Positions 6,362 through 14,471 of a DNA stretch of 14,471 nt are shown here, one piece after another. Origin of the DNA: Paracoccus sp. (in: a-proteobacteria) (GTDB lineage: Bacteria; Pseudomonadota; Alphaproteobacteria; Rhodobacterales; Rhodobacteraceae); contig JAPSIP010000009.1 in the NCBI GenBank assembly GCA_031178645.1, positions 1 to 14,471 of the forward strand, written 5' to 3'. A program made the translations under genes and the position numbers. The number at the start of each line of letters is the position of its first letter. Within the stretch, counting starts at the first letter, position 1. The notes under the pieces are model-generated. The model worked only from the letters and a program-made list of their open reading frames with translations, was not told the DNA's origin and made no database searches.

Positions 6362-8548
6362 ATGCGCCGATCCCCCATCCTGAGACGCCTGCTGGCGACG
6401 ACCCTGCCCGCCGCCATGGTGCTGGGATCGGTCAGCACCACCGCCATCGCCGAGCCGATGTACGGCCGCACCATGTCCACCTATGGCCTGCCCGGCGGCA
6501 TCGACACGCCCACGGCCGAAACGCTGCCCGACGGCACGCTGGGGGCGACGGTGTCCTGGTCGGACTACGGGCGGCGGTCCAGCGTCCTGTTCCAGGCGCT
6601 GCCGGGGCTGACTACGGTTCTTCGCTATTCGCGGGTCGAGGGGATCAACGACGGGCGCGGCGACGACTATATCTCGGACCGCTCGCTGGACCTGCGCTAT
6701 CAGGTGCTGGACGAACAGGGCTGGCGCCCCGCCCTCGCGATAGGCTTGCAGGACTTTCTGGGCACCGGCGTTTATTCGGGCGAATACATCGTGGCGACCA
6801 AGTCGGTGACCCCGGCCATCCGTGTCTCGGCGGGCCTGGGCTGGGGCGTTCTGGCGGGCAAGTCGCGCACGATCGATTCAGGCGACGAAGGCGGCACGCC
6901 TAATGTCGATGACTGGTTCCGGGGCGGCGCACGGCCCTTCGCCTCGGTCAACTGGCAGGTCAACGACCGCCTCAGCCTGGTGGCGGAATATTCCAACAAC
7001 GACTATGTCACCAGATACAGCGACGGCCAGGTGGCCCAGCAGGGCAACGAGCCCGGTAACGGCCTGAACCTGGGCGCCTATTACAGTTTTGGCGACAGCT
7101 ACCAGGTGGGCCTTTACTCCATCGGCGGCGAGACCTTCGGCGCGCAGTTCTCGGTCGCGTTGAACCCGCGCCAGGCGCCCTATCCGTCGGGGCTGGAAAA
7201 GGCGCCCGCTCCGGTGCGGCCACGCCCCGCGCCTCAGGCCGATCCGGAAGGCTGGTCGGGTGTCTGGTCGCAGGATCCGACCGCGCAGCCCGCGATCCAG
7301 ACCGCGCTTGGCGATGCGATGGCCAAGGAAGGCCAGATCCTCGAAAGCATGGCGCTTGGCCCCAACCGGGCCGAGGTGCGCCTGCGCAACCAGCGTTACA
7401 TCAACCAGGCCGAGGCGATCGGGCGCACCGCGCGCCTGATGACCCGCGCCCTGCCCCCTTCGGTCGAGACCTTCGTCATCACCTCGACCGCGGACGGGGT
7501 GCCGACGTCTTCCGTCACCGTGCGCCGGTCCGACATCGAGCGGCTAGAGAATACCGAGGCCGGGCAGATCGCCGCCGCCTCGGCCCTGTCCGACGCCCCG
7601 GCGGGCGCACCGGGCCTTGTGCGCAGCGAAGGCGTCTATCCGCGCTTCCGCTGGGCCATCAAGCCCTACCTTGACCTGGGGATCTTCAGCGCCGAGGACG
7701 GGTTGACCCACGAGGTCGGCGCCGAGGCTCGCGCCAGCTACGAGATCATGCCCGGCCTGATCCTGACCGGCGCCCTGCGCCAGCGGGCCTTCGGCGACAT
7801 CTATCAGCGCGGCCCCGGCAAGGGACGCAACGACGGCACCTTCTATGGGGTCGAGGAATACCTCAACAACCCCGAGCTTGAGACCACCCCCGAAGGCGTG
7901 CCGCGGGTTCGGTCTGACACGCGCATGTACACGGGCAACAAAAGCCCCGTGATCCCGGAACTGACGCTGGCCTGGTATGCCAAGCCCACGCCCACCGTCT
8001 ATACCCGCGTGACCGCCGGCCTACTGGAGCGCGCCTATGGCGGCGTCTCTACCGAGGTTCTGTGGAAGCCCGCCAATTCGCCCCTCGCCTTCGGGGCCGA
8101 GGTGAACCGGGTCCGCAAGCGCGACTTCGACCAGTTGTTCGACTTCCGCGACTACGAGGTCACGATGGGCCATGTCTCGGCCTATTACGAGTTCACGCAG
8201 GGCTTCACCGCGCAGCTTGACGTCGGCAAGTACCTGGCGGGCGACAAGGGCGCGACGCTGACGCTGACCCGCGAATTCGCGAATGGCTGGCGGATCGGGG
8301 CCTATGCGACCAAGACGGATCTCTCGGCCGAGGAGTTCGGCGAAGGCAGCTTCGACAAGGGCGTGACCCTGTCGATCCCGCTGGGCTGGGCCTCGGGGCA
8401 ACCTTCGCGCGAACGGGTGCAAACCACGCTGCGGTCGCTGTCGCGCGATGGGGGTGCGCAGTTGAACGTGAACGGGCGTCTTTACGACCGCGTCAGGGAC
8501 AGCCATTCCGTCAAACTCTATGAAGGCTGGGGGAGGTTCTGGCGATGA
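6362..8548 (+). CDS. yjbH: YjbH-family outer-membrane beta-barrel protein, exopolysaccharide-linked
   Basis: Predicted outer-membrane protein (728 aa). The signal peptide spans residues 1-30, with cleavage likely after AIA. The mature start is followed by YGLPGGIDTPTAETLPDG, typical of YjbH, then many alternating amphipathic strands (about 50-275). A Pro-rich linker (about 276-300) leads to a mixed alpha/beta segment (about 310-405) and a second strand-rich half to the C-terminus. In E. coli the yjbEFGH genes affect extracellular polysaccharide, and the related gfc genes serve group-4 capsule. A direct role in polysaccharide export is inferred. In-frame ATGs at 6305, 6329 and 6341 exist; I chose 6362 because GAGGA lies 7 nt upstream and the signal peptide begins there. 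The last codons overlap yjbF (ATGA). No yjbE or yjbG homologue adjoins. Confidence 0.85.
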   Translation: MRRSPILRRLLATTLPAAMVLGSVSTTAIAEPMYGRTMSTYGLPGGIDTPTAETLPDGTLGATVSWSDYGRRSSVLFQALPGLTTVLRYSRVEGINDGRGDDYISDRSLDLRYQVLDEQGWRPALAIGLQDFLGTGVYSGEYIVATKSVTPAIRVSAGLGWGVLAGKSRTIDSGDEGGTPNVDDWFRGGARPFASVNWQVNDRLSLVAEYSNNDYVTRYSDGQVAQQGNEPGNGLNLGAYYSFGDSYQVGLYSIGGETFGAQFSVALNPRQAPYPSGLEKAPAPVRPRPAPQADPEGWSGVWSQDPTAQPAIQTALGDAMAKEGQILESMALGPNRAEVRLRNQRYINQAEAIGRTARLMTRALPPSVETFVITSTADGVPTSSVTVRRSDIERLENTEAGQIAAASALSDAPAGAPGLVRSEGVYPRFRWAIKPYLDLGIFSAEDGLTHEVGAEARASYEIMPGLILTGALRQRAFGDIYQRGPGKGRNDGTFYGVEEYLNNPELETTPEGVPRVRSDTRMYTGNKSPVIPELTLAWYAKPTPTVYTRVTAGLLERAYGGVSTEVLWKPANSPLAFGAEVNRVRKRDFDQLFDFRDYEVTMGHVSAYYEFTQGFTAQLDVGKYLAGDKGATLTLTREFANGWRIGAYATKTDLSAEEFGEGSFDKGVTLSIPLGWASGQPSRERVQTTLRSLSRDGGAQLNVNGRLYDRVRDSHSVKLYEGWGRFWR

Positions 8549-9192
8549 ACGGCGCGTTGAAGATCACGCTGGCGGCCTCGCTGCTGGGAAGCCTTGCCGC
8601 CTGCGGCAACGACCAGGACACGGGCGTCTTCGGCGTCCTGTCGCAGACGGCCGGGCAGGTCGTGGCCGACCGCCGCGCGCCCGCCCAACCCGCCGCCACG
8701 CCGACATCACCGCAGGACGCCGCGGCCGAGGCGCTGCGCGTCAATCCCGGCCCGCTGATCCAGGCCGGGTTCGAAAGCCTGGGCCGCACGCAGGTCATGG
8801 CCATGACCGGCCAGAACGGCGCCATGCGCACCTTCATGACCCCGGCCGAGGAGGCGCTGATCCTGCGCGGCGGGATGCTGGTCGGCACGCGCGGGCTTGG
8901 CAATGACCTGTCCGTCGCGGAACCCGCCACCGAGGGCCTGATTCGCGCGGGCGCGGCCGGGACCGGCACCCGGATCATGCGCTATTTCGCGGGCGACGGG
9001 ATCGAGCGGCCGTTGCAGTTCACCTGCACCGTCGGCGCGGGACCCGCCCCCGGCGTCACGGTGGAAAACTGCGAAGGCCACGGCACGACATTCCAGAACA
9101 GCTACATGGTCCAAGGCGGCCAGATCGCCGTGTCGCGGCAATGGATCGGCCCGGCCCTGGGCTATGTCACCATCCAGACCTTGCGGCCCTGA
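8545..9192 (+). CDS. yjbF: YjbF/GfcB-family lipoprotein
   Basis: Predicted lipoprotein (215 aa). The signal peptide ends in lipobox LAAC with C20 lipidated. A short Ala/Pro/Thr-rich linker (about 43-57) precedes the YjbF/GfcB-like domain, which contains GGMLVGTRGLGNDL (about 110-123) and a C-terminal strand region ending SRQWIGPALGYVTIQTLRP. Two further cysteines (FTCTVG and ENCEGHG) could pair. The start codon overlaps the yjbH stop by 4 bp, so the two are probably translationally coupled and act together at the outer membrane. Homologues in E. coli sit in the yjb and gfc polysaccharide clusters; the biochemical role is not established. An intrinsic terminator follows at once. Confidence 0.82.
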   Translation: MNGALKITLAASLLGSLAACGNDQDTGVFGVLSQTAGQVVADRRAPAQPAATPTSPQDAAAEALRVNPGPLIQAGFESLGRTQVMAMTGQNGAMRTFMTPAEEALILRGGMLVGTRGLGNDLSVAEPATEGLIRAGAAGTGTRIMRYFAGDGIERPLQFTCTVGAGPAPGVTVENCEGHGTTFQNSYMVQGGQIAVSRQWIGPALGYVTIQTLRP

Positions 9193-9198
9193 CAACCG

Positions 9199-9223
9199 AC
9201 CGGCCCCTTGCGGGGCCGGTTTT
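9199..9223. terminator. Intrinsic terminator between convergent yjbF and mtlK
   Basis: A perfect 9-bp stem (ACCGGCCCC at 9199-9207, GGGGCCGGT at 9212-9220, loop TTGC) is followed by TTT, starting 6 bp after the yjbF stop. It works best for the plus strand. On the minus strand the same stem begins 2 bp after the mtlK stop but lacks a U-tract, so it may act there as a weaker terminator or a 3' end stabiliser. Confidence 0.85.
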
Positions 9224-10695
9224 CATGGGCCTGCCAGATAATCGTTGATCGCCGCGCGCACGCCCTGGTCCTGCACGATCTTCAGCCTGCGGGCGAAGGC
9301 TTCCTGGAACCGCGGATTGGCTGCCAGGGGTCCGAACACGGTGCCATTTGCCAGAAAGGCCAGCGGATCGCGGCGCGAGGCGATGGCATAGTTGCGCAGG
9401 GTGTCGCTGTTGTCGTCAATCGATGCAATCTGATTGCCTGCCTCGTCCGTGCGCTCGCAATAGCGGCACCAGAAGGCCACCTCTTGCGCCAGCCCCTCGA
9501 TATCGCGGTCGTCCTTCAGCGCGTCGGCCAGCGTCGGCAGGATGAACTTGGGCTGCCGGTTCGACCCGTCCAGGCACAGGCGCGGGATCGTGTCGCCCAC
9601 CTCGGGGTTGGCAAAGCGGCTGACGATCAGGTCAAGGTAATCGTCATAGCTGACGCCGGGGATCGGTTGCAGCGTCGGGATGATCTCGCGCGTTTCCAAG
9701 GCGCGAAGCCAGGCGGAAATCTGCGGGTCGGCCATGGCGTCATGGACGAAATGGTGCCCCAGCAGCGCCGAGGGATAGGCGATGGCCGCGTGCCCGCCGT
9801 TCAGGATCCGCAGCTTCATCAGTTCGTGCCGGCTGACATCGGCGACAAACTCGGCCCCGACCTTTTCCAGCGGGGGGCGGCCTTGGGGAAAATGATCCTC
9901 GAGCACCCATTGGCGGAACGGCTCGCAGACGACGGGGGCGGCGTCATCGATGCCGAAGCGGTCGCGGACCAGGGCGCGTTCCCGATCGGACGTGGCGGGG
10001 GTGATGCAATCGACCATCGAGTTCGGGAATGCCACCTTGCGGCGGACCCAGTCGGCCAGCGACGGGTCCGACAGTTGCGCCAGTTCGGTCATCGTGCGGG
10101 CGCAGACATGGCCGTTTTCGGGCAGGTTGTCGCAGGACAGCACGGTGAAGGGCTCGGCCCCCGCATCCCGGCGCTGCCGCAGCGCCGCCAGGATCATGCC
10201 GAAGACGGTGCGCGGCGTATCGGGATGGGACGCGTCATGGGCAATGTCGGGATGCGCCGCATCGAAGCCGTCGGTCTTGGCATCGACGTAATAGCCGCCC
10301 TCGGTGATGGTCAGCGACACGATGCGAATTGCCGGGTCGGACATGGCCGCGATCACCGCCTGCGGATCGACTGGCACGAAATCGACCATCGACCCGATCA
10401 CCCGCGCATTCAGCCCGTTCGGATCCAGTTCGACAACCGTGGTCAGCCAGTCCTGCGCGGCCAGCCGGTCGCGCATCGCCGCATCACCGGGACGCACGCC
10501 CGCGCCGATCAGCGCCCAGTCCTGCCCCTCGCCCATGTCGAACAGGCGGTCCAGGTAGAAGGCCATGTGCGCGCGGTGGAAGTTGCCGACGCCGACATGG
10601 AGGATCCCGGGGCGCAGCGTCGTGCGGTCATAGGCGGGGCGGCCCACCGCGTCCGGCAGGTCAGCAAGGGCGGATGCGTTCAATGAAACGGCCAT
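9223..10695 (-). CDS. mtlK: Mannitol 2-dehydrogenase (polyol-specific long-chain dehydrogenase)
   Basis: Predicted cytosolic, zinc-independent NAD-dependent oxidoreductase converting D-mannitol to D-fructose (490 aa; the Pseudomonas fluorescens enzyme is about 493). The N-terminal Rossmann domain shows GVGNFHRAH. The catalytic signature KLRILNGGH places K294, N299 and H302, matching the family triad spacing of Lys, Asn (+5) and His (+8). The ATG at 10695 has AAAGG about 8 nt upstream. It is last in the polyol operon, 29 bp after smoS, and its stop touches the terminator shared with yjbF. Fructuronate reductases and arabinitol dehydrogenases share this fold; the operon context with smoS and a hexitol importer favours mannitol. 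No kinase gene follows it, unlike what I recall of the R. sphaeroides cluster. Confidence 0.92.
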   Translation of the reverse strand: MAVSLNASALADLPDAVGRPAYDRTTLRPGILHVGVGNFHRAHMAFYLDRLFDMGEGQDWALIGAGVRPGDAAMRDRLAAQDWLTTVVELDPNGLNARVIGSMVDFVPVDPQAVIAAMSDPAIRIVSLTITEGGYYVDAKTDGFDAAHPDIAHDASHPDTPRTVFGMILAALRQRRDAGAEPFTVLSCDNLPENGHVCARTMTELAQLSDPSLADWVRRKVAFPNSMVDCITPATSDRERALVRDRFGIDDAAPVVCEPFRQWVLEDHFPQGRPPLEKVGAEFVADVSRHELMKLRILNGGHAAIAYPSALLGHHFVHDAMADPQISAWLRALETREIIPTLQPIPGVSYDDYLDLIVSRFANPEVGDTIPRLCLDGSNRQPKFILPTLADALKDDRDIEGLAQEVAFWCRYCERTDEAGNQIASIDDNSDTLRNYAIASRRDPLAFLANGTVFGPLAANPRFQEAFARRLKIVQDQGVRAAINDYLAGP

Positions 10696-10724
10696 GGCCG
10701 AACCTTTCTTCTGGGGGACAAGCC

Positions 10725-11497
10725 TCAGCTCATCCAGTTGCCGCCATCGACGTTGTAGGTCTGGGCGACGATGTAGTCGGCGTCAGTCGAGGCGAGGAAG
10801 ATCGCCATGCCGGTCAGGTCGGCGGCGGTGCCCATGCGGCCAAAGGGGACGGCCGCGCCCACTTCGCGCTTCTTCTGGCCAGGGGCCTTGTCTTCGTATT
10901 TCGCGAAAAAGGCATCCACACCGTCCCAATGTTCGCCATCGACCACGCCGGGCGCGATGGCGTTCACGTTGATGCCGTGCTGGATGAGGTTGAGACCCGC
11001 CGATTGCGTCAGGCTGATGACGGCGGCCTTGCTGGCGCAATAGACGGCCACCAGCGATTCCCCACGTCGCCCAGCCTGGGACGCCATGTTGATGATCTTG
11101 CCGCCTTGCCCGCGTGCGATCATGCCGCGCGCGACGGCCTGCATCATGAACAGCGGGCCAGACACGTTGACCGCGAAGATGCGGTCGTAATCGGCGCGCG
11201 TAATCTCGACAATCGGGGCTGCGGTGAACAGGGCCGCGTTGTTAACCAGGATGTCGATGCCGCCGAAGGCTGCCTCGACCTCGGCCACGCAGGCGTCGAT
11301 GGATGCCTGGTCGGTCACGTCCAGCCGCACGGCGATGGCGCCTTCGCCCAGACCCCCGGCCGCATTCCGGGCCGCGTCGATATTGATGTCGCAGATCGCA
11401 ACCCGCGCCCCTTCCGCCAGATAGGCGCGGGCAAATTCCAGCCCGATGCCGCGCGCGGCACCCGTGATCAGGGCGCGCTTGCCTTCCAGTCTTCGCA

Positions 11498-11498
<1 letters not shown>
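10725..11498 (-). CDS. smoS: Sorbitol dehydrogenase, short-chain dehydrogenase/reductase
   Basis: Predicted NAD-dependent SDR (257 aa) oxidising D-glucitol (sorbitol) to D-fructose. It has the cofactor motif TGAARGIG (12-19), D37 after the second strand (NAD preference), NNAA (86-89), and the catalytic residues N111, S140, Y153 and K157 (YCASK). The segment HGINVNAIAPGVVDGEHWDG and the C-terminus YNVDGGNWMS agree, from memory, with the structurally known R. sphaeroides SmoS, so substrate assignment is stronger than usual for an SDR. The start codon shares one base with the smoK stop (TGATG), indicating coupling. mtlK follows 29 bp later. That enzyme also accepts galactitol in R. sphaeroides; the range here is untested. 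Confidence 0.93.
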
Positions 11499-12499
<1,001 letters not shown>

Positions 12500-12510
12500 G
12501 TCGTTTCCCC

Positions 12511-13335
<825 letters not shown>

Positions 13336-13345
13336 GTTTGCCCCC

Positions 13346-14215
13346 TCAGTCCAGGTTCTTGCCGACGGCGCGCATCAGGAAGATGGCGATCAGGTTTGCC
13401 AGGATCACGGCGATGATGCCCCCCGCCGCCGCGCCCCCGATGTCGAAGTTCAGCCGGGCCGCGCGATAGATCAGGAAGGTCAGGTTCGTGGATGCAAAGC
13501 CCGGCCCGCCGTTGGTCGTGACCAGGATTTCCGCATAGATGCCCAGAAGGAAGATGGTCTGGATCAGGATCACCACGGTGATCGCGCGCGCCATGTGCGG
13601 CAGCACGAGATACAGGAAGCGGCTGTAGGCCGGCGCTCCGTCCATTTCGGCCGCTTCCATCTGTTCGGTGTCCAGCGACTGCAGGGATGTCAGCAGGATC
13701 AGCGTGGCGAAGGGCAGCCATTGCCAGGCCACGATCAGGGTGATCGAGAACAGCGGATATTGCGCGAACCAGTCCACCGGCGACGTCCCGAAGAACCGCC
13801 CGATATCCGCCAGCACGCCGTAGGACGGGTGCATGATCATGTTCTTCCAGATCAGCGCGGCGACCGGCGGCATCACGAAGAAGGGGCTGATCACCAGGAT
13901 CCGCACGATCCCCTGACCCCAGATCGGCTTGTCGATCAGCAGGGCGATGGCGATGCCGCCGACGACCGTGATGAACAGCACGCCCAGCACCAGCACCAGC
14001 GTGTTCCAGATCGCCTCGAAGAAGGCGGGGTCGGTGTAGAAATACTGGTAATTGAACCAACCCGCCCAACTGGTCATGCCGGGGTTCAGCAGGTTGTAGT
14101 TCAGGAAGGAATAATACAGCGTCATGCACAGCGGCACGATCATCCAGATCAGCAGAAGGATGATCGCGGGCGCCCGCATCAGCCGGGCAAGCCCTTGGGT
14201 CTGGCGTGTGGCCAT
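13346..14215 (-). CDS. smoF: Polyol ABC transporter permease, first subunit
   Basis: Inner-membrane permease (289 aa) of the MalF type. Hydrophobic segments lie near 14-36, 68-93, 102-123, 154-176, 208-232 and 262-282. The EAA loop EAAEMDGAPAYSRFLYLVLP (187-206) is the ATPase contact, and NGGPGFAST (235-243) is a typical periplasmic-side motif in sugar permeases. An in-frame ATG at 14263 would add 16 charged, membrane-unlike residues and fall inside the intercistronic hairpin. The ATG at 14215, with a GGGAG about 9 nt upstream, fits better. It is separated from smoE by 96 bp carrying a stem-loop and from smoG by 10 bp. Confidence 0.92.
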   Translation of the reverse strand: MATRQTQGLARLMRAPAIILLLIWMIVPLCMTLYYSFLNYNLLNPGMTSWAGWFNYQYFYTDPAFFEAIWNTLVLVLGVLFITVVGGIAIALLIDKPIWGQGIVRILVISPFFVMPPVAALIWKNMIMHPSYGVLADIGRFFGTSPVDWFAQYPLFSITLIVAWQWLPFATLILLTSLQSLDTEQMEAAEMDGAPAYSRFLYLVLPHMARAITVVILIQTIFLLGIYAEILVTTNGGPGFASTNLTFLIYRAARLNFDIGGAAAGGIIAVILANLIAIFLMRAVGKNLD

Positions 14216-14258
14216 GGCGGAAAGCTCCCTTGTCGGCCGGGCATGTGCGCCCCGAAGG

Positions 14259-14289
14259 GGCACCGCCCGGAGGAGGGCCGGGCGGTGCC
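14259..14289 (-). promoter_or_regulatory. Intercistronic stem-loop between smoE and smoF
   Basis: A perfect 12-bp inverted repeat (GGCACCGCCCGG at 14259-14270, CCGGGCGGTGCC at 14278-14289, 7-nt loop) lies 22 bp after the smoE stop. On the transcribed strand it is not followed by a U-tract, so it is unlikely to be a full terminator. A shorter GCCCC/GGGGC hairpin with a C(UUCG)G-type loop (14249-14261) shares bases 14259-14261 and would compete. In sugar ABC operons such structures often stabilise the 5' transcript, so that binding protein is made in excess over permease. Confidence 0.7.
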
Positions 14290-14311
14290 TGACAGGTAAC
14301 GGTGGAACTCG

Positions 14312-14471
14312 TTACTTGATGTAACCGGCGCGGGTCATCTCGCGCGTGGTATTGGCCTGGGCGGCCGCAAGGGCGTCTTCAGCCGACATCTGCCCGGCAA
14401 GCGCCGCCGAGAACTGCTGCCCGACCGCTGTGCCGATGCCCTGGAATTCCGGGATCGCCACGAATTGCCCG
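14312..14471 (-). CDS. smoE: Polyol ABC transporter substrate-binding protein, C-terminal fragment
   Basis: Only the last 52 codons are inside the window; the gene runs off the right edge. The visible chain includes VAIPEFQGIGTAVGQQFSAA and ends EMTRAGYIK before a TAA stop. This is typical of the C-terminus of family-1 extracellular sugar-binding proteins that deliver hexitols to SmoFGK-type permeases. The identification rests on this short stretch plus the gene order. It should be the first transporter gene of the operon, with the promoter and any regulator gene lying outside the window. Confidence 0.85.
   Translation of the reverse strand, partial: GQFVAIPEFQGIGTAVGQQFSAALAGQMSAEDALAAAQANTTREMTRAGYIK

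Noticed and set aside
5579..6480. Long minus-strand open frames opposite the Ala/Pro-rich lipoprotein and the yjbH start
   Set aside because: They consist of low-complexity Gly/Ala or Arg/Pro strings produced by reading GC-rich repeats backwards. They have no recognisable domain and lie opposite a lipoprotein with a clear lipobox.
9208..10686. A 492-codon plus-strand open frame opposite mtlK
   Set aside because: It is as long as mtlK itself but lacks any recognisable motif, whereas the minus strand carries the full mannitol dehydrogenase signature and a Shine-Dalgarno sequence.

Overview
This is high-GC, densely coding chromosomal DNA from an alphaproteobacterium, most likely a member of the Rhodobacteraceae (a Paracoccus- or Rhodobacter-like organism). 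Three things support this: the dusB(nifR3)-ntrB-ntrC gene order known from Rhodobacter capsulatus, an NtrC lacking the sigma54-contacting GAFTGA loop, and a polyol operon in the same order as smoEFGK-smoS-mtlK of Rhodobacter sphaeroides. The species cannot be fixed from sequence reading alone. I see no mobile elements, CRISPR arrays, rRNA or tRNA genes. Every gap longer than 90 bp is described.

Left block (1-3594, minus strand): dusB (tRNA-dihydrouridine synthase) overlaps ntrB (nitrogen sensor kinase) by 4 bp, and ntrB is followed after 11 bp by ntrC. A 228-bp divergent region (3595-3822) separates this operon from sdaA (3823-5205, plus strand), a single-chain iron-sulfur L-serine ammonia-lyase. 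sdaA ends in the C-terminal cysteine typical of its family.

Middle block (5310-9192, plus strand): three predicted envelope proteins. These are a COG3650-type lipoprotein with a ~150-residue Ala/Pro-rich tail, a YjbH-like outer-membrane beta-barrel protein, and a YjbF/GfcB-like lipoprotein overlapping yjbH by 4 bp. YjbH and YjbF are associated with exopolysaccharide or group-4-capsule export, but their mechanism is poorly known. This is the least explained part of the window. The block ends in a strong intrinsic terminator shared with the convergent polyol operon.

Right block (9223-14471, minus strand): a sorbitol/mannitol uptake and oxidation operon, transcribed right to left. It holds smoE (periplasmic binding protein, only the last 52 codons present), smoF and smoG (permeases), smoK (ATPase), smoS (sorbitol dehydrogenase) and mtlK (mannitol 2-dehydrogenase). 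The ABC importer brings in hexitols, and the two dehydrogenases oxidise them to fructose. The genes are tightly packed (TGATG overlap, 10-29 bp gaps), except for a 96-bp smoE-smoF gap that carries a perfect 12-bp hairpin.

I found no clearly novel system. The most notable points are the divergent NtrC, the under-characterised envelope module and the intercistronic hairpin.
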